Shown: positions 33,443 through 45,074, counted from the stretch's first letter. The stretch is 64,000 nucleotides of DNA from Pseudopyrenochaeta lycopersici (GCA_003313425.1 NHZP01000066.1:185266-249265), one strand, 5' to 3'. Notes: generated by a model from the sequence alone, not told the origin. Program-made: numbers and translations.

Positions 33443-34638
33443 ACTTGTTCTGATATTTGCGAAAGGGTAACTGAGGTAGAAGATGAGGATCTGATCCAAG
33501 TTAAACGTAGGCTTCAGCTTTCACCTGGTTAAATTTTGATATATAATTTTTATGCATTAATGTGGCACATCTAGCTGAAAGAATTACGAAGGACTCCGTG
33601 TTGTTATACGTATCATTGGGTGTTGTTGAAAGAGCTGAATAGTCGTTTGGGGGCTATTGCGGCACACTCCGCATCTTCAAAATTCTAGCAAGGGAGCCCT
33701 ACCCTATTCCTCGAGTTCCACAGCAACACCCTGCGAGTTGATTCCAATTACAGATCGTGGCTGAGAGGGGTTAAAGTTGGAGTTTGGAAAGTAGACGGAT
33801 CTGTTCGAGCCTATTGGACGGATTCTGAGACGTGGCTTTCGTAGGCGGCAACATGAGTCCCTTGAAGCTCCTTCTCCGTACCGATGAAACGTAAGGAGTA
33901 GAGCCATGGCTAATGTCTCAAACTACTGGCATCGAATATGATCCGAGGATAATTGGATACAAATATTCAGGTTGAGACGCAGCTGCAGTGAGAAATTCTG
34001 AGGTAAAGCGTCCCCCTTTACCAGCTGCGATAAGTGGATTATCGAACTAGATTCCTGAATAGGGCATTCTAGAAGATTTCCAGTTTGATTTGAAGTCATC
34101 TTTCACGTAAAAGGGCAAATATACCTCAATAAAGTTATTAATGTACTTGTGAGAGAACGAGGTGCAGCTCAGACCCTATCCTTAGAGTTAACACTTAAGC
34201 TCGGCACCCTAGTGTTCGGCCACCCCAGTGTTCGGCTGTTATGAGCAGTGTGTGGGGGATGGCGAGGATCAAGCGGTGTCAGCGCGATCTCACGGATAAC
34301 GACACTAGCGTGTACCACGGTCATGTAACTATAGAGGCCTTGGCGCGCATGGCGTAGGACTATGATCCCATGCGCAGTACTATAGAATAGGTATAAGACT
34401 ATAGTACATGCGAAGTATATATAATAGGCCCCTATAGCATATTATGATTATTCTAAGTTACTAAGTAATACTTATTAACGTACTTTACCGTGGCTCACCT
34501 CGTAACGCCCGGCCCCTCGTAACGCCCGCTCCGAACATCAAACCCATCAACAAACTTGAGGCTATTGAGCCTCATACTATAGCTATTATCGCGATTTTTT
34601 CTGGTGGATCGATTTATAAGGCTAATAGCTATCTAGAG
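33443..34638. other. Intergenic with transposon-end motifs
   Basis: No gene. The upper part should hold the end of a pogo-like element. CTCGTAACGCCCG is present twice at about 34,498-34,527 and AGTGTTCGGC twice at about 34,211-34,236, possibly terminal or subterminal repeats. Both motifs lie beyond the stop codon of the pogo relic. Confidence 0.45.
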
Positions 34639-35439
34639 CTACTGGTACTTGATAGGAACTTTGATTTCGCGGCCGCCACGTGACAAAACAGGCGGTAGGC
34701 CTGATTCTGCACCTGCGGCCTTCTCACCACTGCGAGGCCTCACAACCTGCCTTTTTCTAGTAACAGCCTTTGCAGCAGTTTTAAGGCTGCTCTTTTTTCC
34801 TTTTTGGGACAATTTGAGAGCTTGTTTGAGTCGTTTTGCAGCCTTGCGAGCTGCCCGCCTGGCGGCCTGATCAGCAGCTCGATCTGCCTTTTCCCTCTGC
34901 CTCAGTAACCTAGCCTCAGCCCTAGCTACTCGCTTTGCTTGAACCATCTCAGCCTTGGCCTGCTTTTGCTCCTTACGATGCTTAGCTGTTTCAACCTTTT
35001 GACGTTGCTGCTCCTCCTCCTCGCGAGCTCTAGCCTCCTGTCGGTCACGTGCCTCCTTTACTTTCTTGGGTGACCAGAATACAGCACCACCATGATAGTC
35101 CTCATCTGGCTGCAATGGGAGGACCTTGCTCTGCTTCCTGCGCCTCCTCTCATGGATAAGAGCGCCTCTTATAGCTGCTACTTTATGCTCAAGGATAGCC
35201 TTTTTAGTGCAGATGTGGTGAAAGATCCTGCTGAGCTTTCTAGCCCCTTAATCCTCGCGATGCGTGACAACGTGGCGTACTAGCGCCTCCAGCTCCCTCC
35301 AATTCTCAGCACTCAGCTCTGAGGACTCACTATCGCTTATATTCCCCTGCATAGCTAGCCTGGTGTTGAACTTTTTGAGGATAACCTCAGGATTGAAGGG
35401 CTGGTTGGTTGGTTGGTTGGTTGGTTGGTTGGTATTCAT
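34639..35439 (-). pseudogene. pogo/Fot-type transposase C-terminal relic
   Basis: One minus-strand frame from 35439 to 34639, broken by a single TAA at 35245-35247. It reads FNPEVILKKFNTR, then after the stop KKAILEHKVAAIRGALIHER, DYHGGAVFWSPKKVKEARDR and a long Arg/Lys/Glu/Ala-rich basic tail ending REIKVPIKYQ. This is the C-terminal extension typical of pleosporalean DDE_1 transposases. The DDE catalytic domain is absent: the frame starts at a GGTT microsatellite. Confidence 0.75.
35403..35433. repeat. GGTT tetranucleotide microsatellite
   Basis: About 7-8 copies of GGTT (CCAA on the other strand) at the truncated 5' edge of the pogo relic. Confidence 0.9.
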
Positions 35440-35966
35440 TTTACGTCTAGTTGATGGGGATTAAGTCCACCATCTCGCCTCCCGAAGGGCATATACGACG
35501 TGCTAAGCTATGGGATTACAGTGCTGACACACTACCTTAGAAAGCATTTCTTGCCTGCGCAGGTATTGCTACCATGTCAAGCTGCAGCTCCCCTTCCAGT
35601 CAGGGAGACTGAGCCGTGTGGGTACATTAGGGAAGAACCCCTTATACTCTATGGCATAATGTGCCGTTACGGTAGAAAGAGAAACAAGAGTGTATGAGGA
35701 GATTGTAAGGAAGGAGGTAGAAGGGTGAGAAGTGTCGCAGCCGTTGTGCTGCTGGTGCTGGAGTCGCTGGGTGCTACACTGGAGCCTGGCGCAGTAGCGT
35801 CTTTTACTACTGTGCCATTGCACGGCAGGAAGAGCTACCGTGGACAAATCTTACTATAGTACTGTGTGAGCTGGGTGAATGCCTCAAAGGCGCCTGGATC
35901 ATCTATCAGCACTGCAGTATACGCGAGGCCGTCGGCCCGGCTAGAGGGTGGCATAGGTGGTCGAAG

Positions 35967-38900
35967 CAGACTTCTCAACAGTCAAACAGTCAGTCTGGGA
36001 GGCCCATAGCCTGTTTGACTGCATCTTTCGACCCGATTGGACTGATTGGACTGACTGCCAAGCCTTCTGGCGTGAATCGAGACTGTTTGACTGTTTGATA
36101 ACGTAAGCGTTCTTTGGACTGATTGACTGCCTGATTGATTGACTAATTGGCTTTATGTGTACTCAAACTGCTCTAATTGGGCGGCAATTTTGTTTAACTC
36201 ATTTTGAGAGAGCTCCGCAGTAGGACGTGTAGTAGTAGAAGGCACTCGTTTGATGCCAATCCTCTTCCAACTCTTAAGGGACTGTAGGGCGGCATTCAAC
36301 TCAGGCTTCATACGCAGCCTCCGGGTGCCAATCAAGTCTCCAAGCTCACTAAAGGTCCTCTCACAGTCGGCGGAGGAAGCTGGGATGGAGTAGATGTCAA
36401 GCGCAAGCTTAGCTAGAGTAGGAAACTGTTTCTCATGAAGAAGCCAGTACCGTATAGGATTAAGAGAGAGCGGGTCGTCTTCTGCCAAGGGCGGTTGGCG
36501 CTTCCAGACTTCGTACTCGTCGTCAAGTGCCTCCTCCACTTGGCGGAGGGCTGCCTTCATGGAGTTCTCCAGGAAAGTTGATCGACTAGATGATGACGAT
36601 ACACGTGGCTTTTTGGCCGGACGTTGATCGCTAGGTGAGCTTCTGCCCGCCTCAACAGCTAGCTTCTCCTTGTACGACCGGTAGAGCTTTATGAAGCCCT
36701 TATTGTTATTTGGCAGCCAGTCTTTGTTATGATGAGGGCCATCCTTCTCCTCATCGTAATTATCTGGCACTCCCCATAGAGCTTCTAGGTGGAGCTTGTA
36801 GTGAGGATGAAGAATCGTTGCAGTATAGTAGATCGGCGAGTCGTCAAACTTACGGTAGTACTCCGAGAGTTTCGCGTGCGCTAGGTTGACGTTAATCTTC
36901 AAATGATCCTCTGGAGCATCAGGGTGGTTGTAATCCACCTGTGAGAGCCGATCTTTCTGCTCTTCAAGCTCGTCAAGAAGCCACTCAAATGTAATAACTA
37001 CTTCCCAGATAGCTCCATGGCGGCCGACGTTACCTCTACCTTCAAGAAGCTTCGTAGCTTCTAAAAAGGGCGCTAGAAGCCTAATATACTCATTTATTGT
37101 CGCCCAATCCTTGGCCGTCAATCCTCCTTCTTGAATATATATCCTAGGCTCAGCCCTCCGAGATTGAGTATTCCGGCGTTGAGAGGCTGACTCAACTCTA
37201 ATTTCTTCCATCTTGATGTGTGTATAGTCGTCAATCGGGCCGTGTAGTAGGGCAGCTCTCTGCATGGCTAGGAAGTAAGAGTTCCAGCGAGTCCTTACTG
37301 GGCGGATAAGCTCGTATATCTCCGTCGACTTGTTAAGACGCTTGGCCTCTTCAACTTGTAGTCTCTCGAATAACTCTCGTGTTTGTGCGGTGCAGATAGA
37401 CGCGATAATATCAAAAAGAACGCCGATAGGACCGTACTTACGCCACTCATCGAGAAACGCTTCTTCTTCCTGTATATTTAAGTCCTCGTTCTCAAAAGCT
37501 TCCCTATCCTTGCCCCAGATAACTAGCTGGGCGCTTAGGTTGAGAATATGGCATGTACAACGTAGTCGTCGGTGGGGAGCCCAGAAGTTGTACATGTCAG
37601 CCAGGGCCTCAATAGCAGTATCGTTATTCGTGGCGTTATCAAGTACAAAGTAGCCAAGTCTTGTTTCGTCAATCTCAAAAATCTGGAGAATCTCACTCAC
37701 CACATGGGCGATATTCTCGCCACTGTGGCAGCCATGGAGTTGAGGTAATCCAAGTACGTAGTCTTCGACTTCGCCCTGCTCGTTCAGATGGTGTACGCAG
37801 ATTCCTGTGAGGGCGCGTTTGCCACCGTAGGTAGTCCAGTTGTCAAAGGATATGTGGATAAGCGATCGAGCCTTCTTTAGGTGTTGTATGACTGCAGGAA
37901 TCATGGCGTGGTATTCGGCGAGGATGTAGGCGCGGAGAGAGTTGGCACTCCGCCAAACTGACTGCTCTGCAAGCGGATTTGCAGCAGCAATCATCTGGCG
38001 GAAAGACGGAGTCTCAATTACTCGAAGGGCTTGATGATCGGCCACTACCCAGTCGAGGAGGGCTTGCCGGAACTTCTTCTGCGAGAAACCGGACGCCAGC
38101 TCATTCGCCACCTCTTGCGACACCTCAACGCCCCGGAATTGTAACTGATGGACGATCGAGCTTGTATTTGGCGGCAAGCCGAAGTTTATCTTGCCATCTC
38201 TATTGTAACCATGGCCTGGGGTGTTGGCTGAGAGGTGTGTACCGGCAGAGGAAGTTGACGTGTGTACATCATATTCGCCACCCCTCATTTTATGAGTATG
38301 ACAGTATTTACAGAGCCACCACCTTTTCTGCCTATGGCGATGCCATAGAGGCCAGCCGTAATTATATATCCAGCTCGGATTGCCCTTTGTATGCTCCTTG
38401 TCCCTTATTTGTAGGTGTGGCACGCGTTTCCAGTCGATGTCGTCATACTGAGCCTTCCGATCGTCGCTATCTACGAGTGTAGCATTGCCATCTGGCGCGT
38501 CATCGGGATCGAGAGCAATAGAGAGCGTGATTGGGGGTGGATTTCGGCAGTTTTCGCGTGCGACACGTTGTTCGAAGGCCTTCTCGGCGTTCCGGTTCAT
38601 GCTATAGGGCGGCGTAACGGTAGGAGAGCGCGTGGAGTGGAGTATGTAGGTGTTAATGGCCGACGCGATGTCGTCGGAGTTCAGATGGCTCGTGTAATTG
38701 ACCTAATTAAGTAAAGTGTGACCAGTTTGTTTACTTTACAAACCTCAACACCAAGAAACTATCACCAGATTGGCTGGGAGCGTCAACGCCCACCCCATCA
38801 ACTTCAGCACCCGCCACCCCTAGGAACTAGTCTTAGTCAATCAAACAGTCAGTCTAAAGGTTCTGGGACTGACTGACTGGCTAAATGGAGCCCCTCAGAC

Positions 38901-38973
38901 TGATTGACTGATTGCTTACTTAATCAATCAGTCAATCAGTCCGACTGACACGGACTGATTGTTGAGAACTCTG
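35967..38973 (-). mobile_element. hAT-2 DNA transposon, apparently complete
   Basis: A 3,007-bp hAT element. Terminal inverted repeats CAGACTTCTCAACAGTCA (35967-35984) and CAGAGTTCTCAACAATCA (complement, ending 38973) match at 16 of 18 positions. The 8-bp target duplication GGTCGAAG is at 35959-35966 and 38974-38981. Both ends carry dense arrays of GACTGATTGACTG-type motifs. The transposase frame is uninterrupted, so this copy may be autonomous. Confidence 0.95.
36153..38600 (-). CDS. hAT-2 transposase, 815 aa, intact
   Basis: A single uninterrupted frame with an ATG start. A BED-like zinc finger is seen at residues 97-130 (CKYC ... H-x7-H). The RNase-H-like catalytic core has HISFDNW (Asp253), YFVLDNATNNDT, RTRWNSYF and the helical insertion typical of hAT. 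The hAT dimerisation domain is at about 715-785 (LNPIRYWLLHE, SIPASSADCERTFSELG, RLRMKPELNA). The enzyme excises and inserts the element through hairpin intermediates, acting in the nucleus. All recognisable motifs are present with no stop or frameshift, in contrast to hAT-1 and hAT-3. Confidence 0.93.
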   Translation of the reverse strand: MNRNAEKAFEQRVARENCRNPPPITLSIALDPDDAPDGNATLVDSDDRKAQYDDIDWKRVPHLQIRDKEHTKGNPSWIYNYGWPLWHRHRQKRWWLCKYCHTHKMRGGEYDVHTSTSSAGTHLSANTPGHGYNRDGKINFGLPPNTSSIVHQLQFRGVEVSQEVANELASGFSQKKFRQALLDWVVADHQALRVIETPSFRQMIAAANPLAEQSVWRSANSLRAYILAEYHAMIPAVIQHLKKARSLIHISFDNWTTYGGKRALTGICVHHLNEQGEVEDYVLGLPQLHGCHSGENIAHVVSEILQIFEIDETRLGYFVLDNATNNDTAIEALADMYNFWAPHRRLRCTCHILNLSAQLVIWGKDREAFENEDLNIQEEEAFLDEWRKYGPIGVLFDIIASICTAQTRELFERLQVEEAKRLNKSTEIYELIRPVRTRWNSYFLAMQRAALLHGPIDDYTHIKMEEIRVESASQRRNTQSRRAEPRIYIQEGGLTAKDWATINEYIRLLAPFLEATKLLEGRGNVGRHGAIWEVVITFEWLLDELEEQKDRLSQVDYNHPDAPEDHLKINVNLAHAKLSEYYRKFDDSPIYYTATILHPHYKLHLEALWGVPDNYDEEKDGPHHNKDWLPNNNKGFIKLYRSYKEKLAVEAGRSSPSDQRPAKKPRVSSSSSRSTFLENSMKAALRQVEEALDDEYEVWKRQPPLAEDDPLSLNPIRYWLLHEKQFPTLAKLALDIYSIPASSADCERTFSELGDLIGTRRLRMKPELNAALQSLKSWKRIGIKRVPSTTTRPTAELSQNELNKIAAQLEQFEYT

Positions 38974-39314
38974 GGTCGAAGTGGCCATCGGCTGAAGGCT
39001 GCCAGGGTCTTGCGGCATAGCACGAGGTGCTCTGGCGTCTTGTCGCGTTGGCATGAGCAGGTGAGTTTCGCGTCGTCGTGGTGGAACTTTCTATGGTACC
39101 AGGCAAAGTCCCCATGCATAGATCGAATAGAAAGGAGTCTAGCCAATGTGGCTCTTGGGAGGTCTAGCTCTCTTGGTCCGCGGCGTGGCGCGTAGTCCAA
39201 GTCCCAGCTTTTATACCACCTTGAGAGTTTCGTCTTCTTGTCTAACCACCAGATCTGTTGTGTGCTGCGCAGTGCCTTGCGGGCAACTGATCTGATGCCT
39301 GAGAGTGTGGGCAT

Positions 39315-40368
39315 AGCGGCTTTCCCTCATCCATGCGTTCCCACAGACACAGTCCTAGGCGTCGGTTGCGTCCAGCAGAGGAATGGAGGGGCCAAGAACG
39401 ACCCTCTCACGTAAGACAAGCGGTGGGAATGCAAACAAGGAACATCGCCAATTGGTGATTGATGTTAGCCGGGTGGAGGAATAGACGGCAGAGAAGGTGG
39501 CCACGGCCGAGGCACCCCAACAAACCATCAAGCAAGGCATGGGCAATGTGGAGAGGCTCACTGGATCTATAATCAAGGGCTTCCGCGTATGGCGAGCAAA
39601 TGACAACGCAAACGTTATCAAGTTCTCGGTCGAGAGGGATAAAAGAAGCTACTTTTCGGCAGACAGTGGCTATGGCTCGAACATCACATTCCAGGCGCGA
39701 GGCTGGTCGGGCCCAAATGGTGCCCAGCCAAGGTAGACTGAATTGAAGTTTTGCTAGCGATGGACGTCGAGAGTGGGAAAGTACGCAAGTCGGCCATGGA
39801 GTGCCTTGGGACAGAAAATGGAGTAGAGGTGTGCACAATGAGATGGCATGGCCGACCGATGCCTAGCGGGTAGCATGCGTCGGTAGTCGTTATGGTGGCG
39901 ATCAAGGAAGATGCAGGAAGACCAGGCCTTGCTGCCGTTGGGAATGGGGGAAGTTCATGCTGCGCTACCTGCGGTGCGGCTGGCTGGATAGTTGGACGGG
40001 CGATTTGCTGAGTAGCTTGCACAACGACGGTGTGCTCTCCGTTCCGCGCTGATCGTCGTGTGATGGCCCGTGTCCACGCTCGATACGGAAGCCCGCAATA
40101 CGTCTCGAGCGGGGGGAAGTACTCTGACAGAATGTAAGCAAGACTTCGCCACTGTTTGCTGCCACTAATGTCGTGCCCTTCCCCATAAGGAAGCCCGAAC
40201 GAGAGCACTGCTTTCCATCGTGTCATCCTAATAAACTTCCTTGGCACATCAAAGTGCGGAAATGGTATTACTAGGTGCAGCTAGCGAAGAGTATACTTCT
40301 TGACAACTTGGCAATGTGTGGAAGGAGTTCGCTACGGCTCTATTACTTGTTCAGATACTGCGTAGAGG
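39315..40368. other. Region without a recognised gene
   Basis: Several mid-length frames overlap on both strands (for example 39684-40247 minus, Pro/Ala/Thr-rich, and 39497-39736 plus). None has a recognised domain or a splice pattern. It may be further LINE-derived or other repeat debris. Confidence 0.35.
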
Positions 40369-42040
40369 TCAGTCGATTCGGCGCGATAGATCCGTTAAAA
40401 CTTTCTGCCACCATCTGCATCTTTCGTTGATAGCTGGATCAACCAACCTCCCAATGCCAGTTGAATTCAGAGTCAGCGCAATACCGTCTCGTCCGAGCTT
40501 GGTGAAATCTCCCACACCTTGTACTGTTGTCTTCGGTTTTCCACTAATAGTATACGTGGTAATATAGTCCTGAAGTGTCTCGGCGATTGTGACGTTCAGG
40601 GAACGAGTGTTGAAAGCAGACCCATTAGGACCATTGTAGAATGTGTACTTTAGATCGTCGCCATGCAAAGCGGGCGGGACAGCGAACATGTATGTATACG
40701 TCTGGTTTCTAAACGCTGAGTTGAGGTAGAAGGTATTGCAAGCGATGCGCGTGTCAGACATGAGGAGCGTTGCCTGTCCGAGATGGTCGGTGTATGGTGT
40801 ACTTCCGTTAAACGTGGGCGGATAAATCACCGATCTAGCGTGCTCAAATAAGGTATCGTCGCCATGGAAGAGGGACAAGTTGCGCAAGAACATATCGAAA
40901 GACGCAGAGTCGGTGATGGCCGGGTTGGTAAACAGTAAGCCTTCGTCGTCGTTGTGACCGATCATGAGCTCGAGGCCGTGGTTGAAATTACCCTGAGATA
41001 AGAGAGCTGCGGGATGCGCAGGCACATAAGAATCATCAACCACAGGTTGTAAATGAACTGGCCGTACGGCGCGAGGGCAACTTGTGAGCGTTGGCTCCTA
41101 TGAGAGCTGCAGATTGCAGCTCACGGGCATCATCAAGAGTTGAGACATTGAGCGGAGCGAGGAAGTCTTGGAGATGCTGTTCTTGCCGATCCTCACTCAG
41201 GTATGGGTGGAAAGCAGGCGACTGCAAGATAGCTCTGTGGAAGGGAGCTGGATGACCTGCCTCTCTGTATGCCTAACATCACCATGTGAGTTTTCGCAAA
41301 GGAAAAGACATCAGCATAGGACGAGAAGCTGAGACCAGAGCGCAAAAGATGAAAGGTGGTTAACCTACCGTAATGTGGTGTAGGATCGAGCCAGCCCCGG
41401 CCGATTCTCCTATCAAGGTCACCTGGCTCGGATCGCCACCGAACTTGCGAATGTGCTCCTCCACCCATTCAAGGGCGAGTTTTTGGTCGAGCAGCCCAGT
41501 ATTAGCGGTACCACCCGATCGCAGTGTGGCTCCCGCAGACCATCCGAGAGCCTCCAGGCAGTAGTTCAACGCGACGAAGATGACAGCTCCCGACAGAGTT
41601 GCCGCCTTAGCCTGCTGAAGGAGCCCGGCTGGAGCTCCGAAATGGTCTTTGCTCCCGGTAGTGTATCCGCCGCCGTGAATCCACACTAAAACGGGTGATC
41701 CAGATCCAGTTGAGCGGTGGTCAAATACCTCTTTGGGGACCACCACGTCCAAGAAGAGACAGTCTTCACTAGCCCTAGGATCTGGCTGTCGGCTGAGTGG
41801 CGGTGAGGGGTTGTACGCGTAGAGAGACAGATCAAAGGGGAATCCTTGAGTGTGGTTGGTTATGAACGCAATGGCTGTCGAAAGCCACACCGGCGAAGCC
41901 TGTGGACATACCCACCCCTAGCTACCCGTCTGGACAACAGAGCGCTCTGTGGCAGGTAACTGCGGAGGCCTAAAGCGAAGGCTGCCAGTCGGGGGTGCAG
42001 CGTATCGGATGTTAGAGAAGTTATAGAAGCCACCAGTTTC
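40369..42040 (-). pseudogene. Type B carboxylesterase pseudogene
   Basis: Minus-strand exons recover most of an alpha/beta-hydrolase: GFYNFSNIRYAAPPTGSLRF, a TAG in frame, then SEDCLFLDVVVP, the oxyanion loop IHGGGYTTGS, the nucleophile elbow IGESAG, HHIT, an intron at about 41369-41274, FHRAILQSPAF, VVDDSYVPAHP, the acidic site GHNDDEGLLF and the His region PALHGDD. Lesions are the TAG near 41,918 and two one-base frame changes near 41,050-41,080 (around APYGQFIYN). The N-terminus beyond the acceptor at 42041 is not found. Catalytic residues are kept, so loss of function is recent or the breaks are few. Confidence 0.8.
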
Positions 42041-43676
42041 CTATTCGTAAAGTCAGAAACACGCCATCCCATTTTCCCCGCGGTAGATGCCCAGGGACGC
42101 ATGGCACTAGACACAATTAGCGAGCCGCGGAATGAATCCCCATTGGCTTAACATAGGCGTACCTGGCGCGATCAATAGATGATCTTGGAGCAGGAACAAC
42201 CTCTGTGGCCGGACGCGTAAAAATTCGTCTCACCGTTTCGATCAGAGCGACGAGAAGGGCAGCAGCGAGCTTCACATATTCTGATGCTAGAACATTTAAC
42301 TATATCATGATAACTTACTATACTATTATTTTTCTTCTCTCTATTTCATAGAGGACTAGAGATCAACATAAATATATAGCTTGCTAATTTGCCACAGCGA
42401 AGCTTCGAGCATACTCTAGATCAAATGACAAGATGTCCGCGTGCGGAATTATGTGTTAAATATTTGCCACTTGAGTCTGACCGGGGGCAGACAAACGCCT
42501 TGATCACGCTAGCAGGGAGGACGGTCGACCCGCTCTGGACAGGTCCTTGTCGAGATATACTGAATTCATTGGGAACGTGGGAAGAAAATTATTGACTGGG
42601 AAAGACTGAGCCACAGGTGGCGAAAACCAGGCTCTGGAGTACATAAGCCGCCGGTACCGTCTAGCATGTACCGTTGCTTTGGGCTAAACTATTAAAGGTA
42701 AAGGCCCTATTTAGCGCTATAAGGGTGTGCACCATGCATTGCTAAAATACAGCTATCCCGCTTTTAGATTTACTGTACAGTAAGGAAGTAAGGCTCTCGT
42801 TTATCGACCCCGCTTAATGAGGCATTAGGTTGCTCCTAAAGCACAACGAGCTTAGATATTCGAGTACTACGCTCGGTATAGAATCTTTTTATGTCTGTCT
42901 ACAGCTTAACAAGGCTTTAGATAGGATGTACGAACTCTCCAGTAAATCCGAGGCTATCCGAAGTGACGCCAGCGAATATGCCTGTGGTGAATTGTGGTAT
43001 TACAGGCTAAGAAAGGGATTTCTATAGAAGATATGTAGTTTGCATAAAGCTTAGAATTCGATGTCTCTATTCCGAGATTATCTGCGCCTCTTGATTATTG
43101 TTAGCTTTGTTATGATGAAAAGCACTGGTGGGTTTGCGGCACGCATGGTTTTGCGGCACGCAGGGAGGGACGTTACAGGAAGCGCAAATCGCAGGGCGAT
43201 TAGCTGAGAACAGCCTTGAGGAACGAAGGTAAAGGTAATTATACCAGGTAATTGTAATTATGTTCATTATTGACGAGCTTAGCTTGGTAGAAAGCATGGT
43301 ATATAGCGGACACCAGTTTTAATAATCTAATCAGAGTTGTTTTCCTGGACTCATTTAGTCAATATTTAATACTTTTTTCGTAGGCTAACGAGTTCGATGT
43401 GGTCTTATCGTTTCCTCTGTAGATTAAATTGGAGATTTGGAGAGAGTAGATCGATTGAAATTAATGGTAGGGGGATGGGTAGGACTTAATGGTGTTGAAG
43501 TGTTATCATGCTTGTTGTTCATTATTATCGCTGGTTGTTAATTCTTTAGGGAGTCAGGATGTGGTTGTTCGTCAAGAGTACTTGGAGATAACGAGTTTGT
43601 ATCAGGAAATGTCGTTTCCGTGCTCTCTATACGTGAGCGCTTTAGCGGTGGTGACATATCCTCTGTATATGGGGTG
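42041..43676. other. Gene-free, repeat debris
   Basis: No supported gene. It includes the second dispersed-repeat copy at 42506-42537. Stretches around 42,290-42,380 and 43,300-43,480 are AT-rich. No intact element is recognised. Confidence 0.45.
42506..42537 (+). repeat. Dispersed repeat copy 2 (CGACCCGCTC core)
   Basis: Shares ACGCTAGC.GGGAGGA.GG.CGACCCGCTC with copy 1 and a weaker match with copy 3. GATATAC occurs about 20 bp after it, as near the other copies. Confidence 0.45.
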
Positions 43677-44096
43677 TCACGTGTTTGTGCTTGGATTGCA
43701 AATTAGAACAAGGTAATAGGTAGTTTGCCAGCGTATCTCACATGGCAGTATGGTTGCAATCCTACCATCTATTAAGGGGGTTTCAGGAGTGATTGGTTCG
43801 GGGGGCTGATCAGATTTACGTTTGGCTGGGGACAGAAAGTTGGACCGGGGGTCTGAGGAGGACTGCTTAGCTGAAGAGGCTGTTGAGAGTGACATTGACA
43901 TAGTACTTCGACCTAGTCTTTCCAGGAAAGACCAGGAGTCAGGAACAACGATAAAAACGTAATCCTGTAGAAGTTGTGGCGGGTGAAGCATTACATCGTA
44001 GTTAAGAAAACCGATAACTCTGCCTGTGCAGTTGATCGTTGTGTTAGCCTGGAACTGCGTGTTAGGCCTATCCGCCATCTTCTTGCAGCGCATCAT
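43677..44096 (-). other. In-frame extension after the TAG of the hypothetical gene
   Basis: A 139-codon open frame directly downstream of, and in phase with, the stop at 44097-44099. It reads like ordinary protein at its start (NTTINCTGRVIGFLNYDVML, DYVFIVVPDSWSFLERLG) and becomes Ser/Pro-rich. A 36-nt intron (GTCTTC to CCCTTAG) would remove the stop and keep phase but is shorter than the other introns here. Otherwise a C-to-T change (CAG to TAG) would explain it. Confidence 0.45.
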
Positions 44097-44887
44097 CTAA
44101 GGGTTCACATGAATGGGGAAGATCACGAAGACCTGGAACTGATGGGAACCTCTGAAAGGGGGCTTGGCTGGGTTGCCCGGGTTGATGAAGGTTGAAAGCT
44201 GTACGAAGCCGCAGCATTTTTGTTGTCTGTCTGAGAGACCAAATACGGGGTCTTTATGGAGTAATGTTAGGCCTGAGCCAATTATGGGGCCTGTGAAAGC
44301 GACAATGGGCGAGATATTGGGGAAGCAGTCTGCTGTATTGAACATGCGGGGGCCAATCCTGTAAAGTAAGTGAAAGTCAGTGTATGTAAGGTTATGAAGC
44401 TGGGGGGATGAATATACGGCTGGTAACATTGATCACGGACAATGAGAGATGGGATCGTGTAATCCTGTGCTTCATCGGGTGCGTCCGAGTCGTTGTTGGG
44501 ACCAATCTCCCATGTCAATGCGTATGGGTGAACTATCCCATAGAGGACGAAGCACTGATCGTTCCAGTCTGACGGATCGATGACTGGTTGGTCATAGATA
44601 GACAAGTTCAGACTAAAAGGTGCTGAGCCGATATTCTCGTCATGTTCTTTGAGCTGAAGAGTCGCATATTCAGGGTTGTGCAACCAAGCTGGTGAAGGGA
44701 AGTTGACTGTTGCAATGGTCTCGAAATTGAGGCCTTTGATTTGTTGCTCTTCAGGAGATCCAAATCTGTTAAGGGGCGGTACACGTGCTATGAAAAAGAT
44801 AGACATGTCACCACCGGCAGCCTTTAGGGCTTCGGAGGGGGCGTGTTGATGTGGTGAGGCATCTGGCGATGTAGATGTGAAGGCCAT
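44097..44887 (-). CDS. Hypothetical protein, 2 exons, followed by an open extension
   Basis: Exon 44887-44418 is joined to 44358-44097 by a 59-nt intron (GTATAT ... CACTGACTTTC ... TTTACAG), giving 243 aa. It reads MSIFFIARVPP, a segment with TIATVNFPSPAWL, FSLNLSIYDQPVIDPSDW, YGIVHPYALTWEIGPNND, then after the intron PRMFNTADCFPNISPIVAFTG and ending VFVIFPIHVNP. No family is recognised and no signal peptide or membrane helix is evident. The TAG at 44097-44099 is followed in the same frame by another 139 open codons, so this may be a longer gene with a premature stop. Confidence 0.55.
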
Positions 44888-45074
44888 TTCTGGAGAGGAT
44901 TCCTTAATGGGCTTGCGGGGATCTTTTTTTGGGAATTTTTTTTGGGCGAACCATATATGAGATGTCAGTTCGCAAGGCTGTTATATTGCGATGAAAAGCA
45001 AGTGGGCGGGGTAACAGTCAGGAGACAGGTATCGGTGGGGTAATGAGATACCATGAAACTATGCTGTACACGAC

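Larger units (their letters stand above)
35835..39314 (-). pseudogene. LINE (Tad1-like) 3' end, split by hAT-2
   Basis: Two parts lie on either side of hAT-2. At 39314-38974 the minus strand reads LSRWYKSWDLDYAPRRGPRE, LLSIRSMHGDFAWYHRKFHH, CSCQRDKTPEHLVLCRKTL and RWPLRP. At 35966-35835 it continues PPSSRADGLAYTAVLIDDP, then TQYYSKICPR and a stop at 35835-35837. Removing hAT-2 and one GGTCGAAG copy joins them in frame. This is the domain after RNase H, with a Cys/His-rich knuckle, at the C-terminus of fungal Tad1/I-type LINE ORF2. Endonuclease and RT are not present nearby. Confidence 0.8.

Noticed and set aside
33443..33499. 19-residue extension of the HET protein
   Set aside because: The open frame starts at TTG; the first ATG is at 33442.
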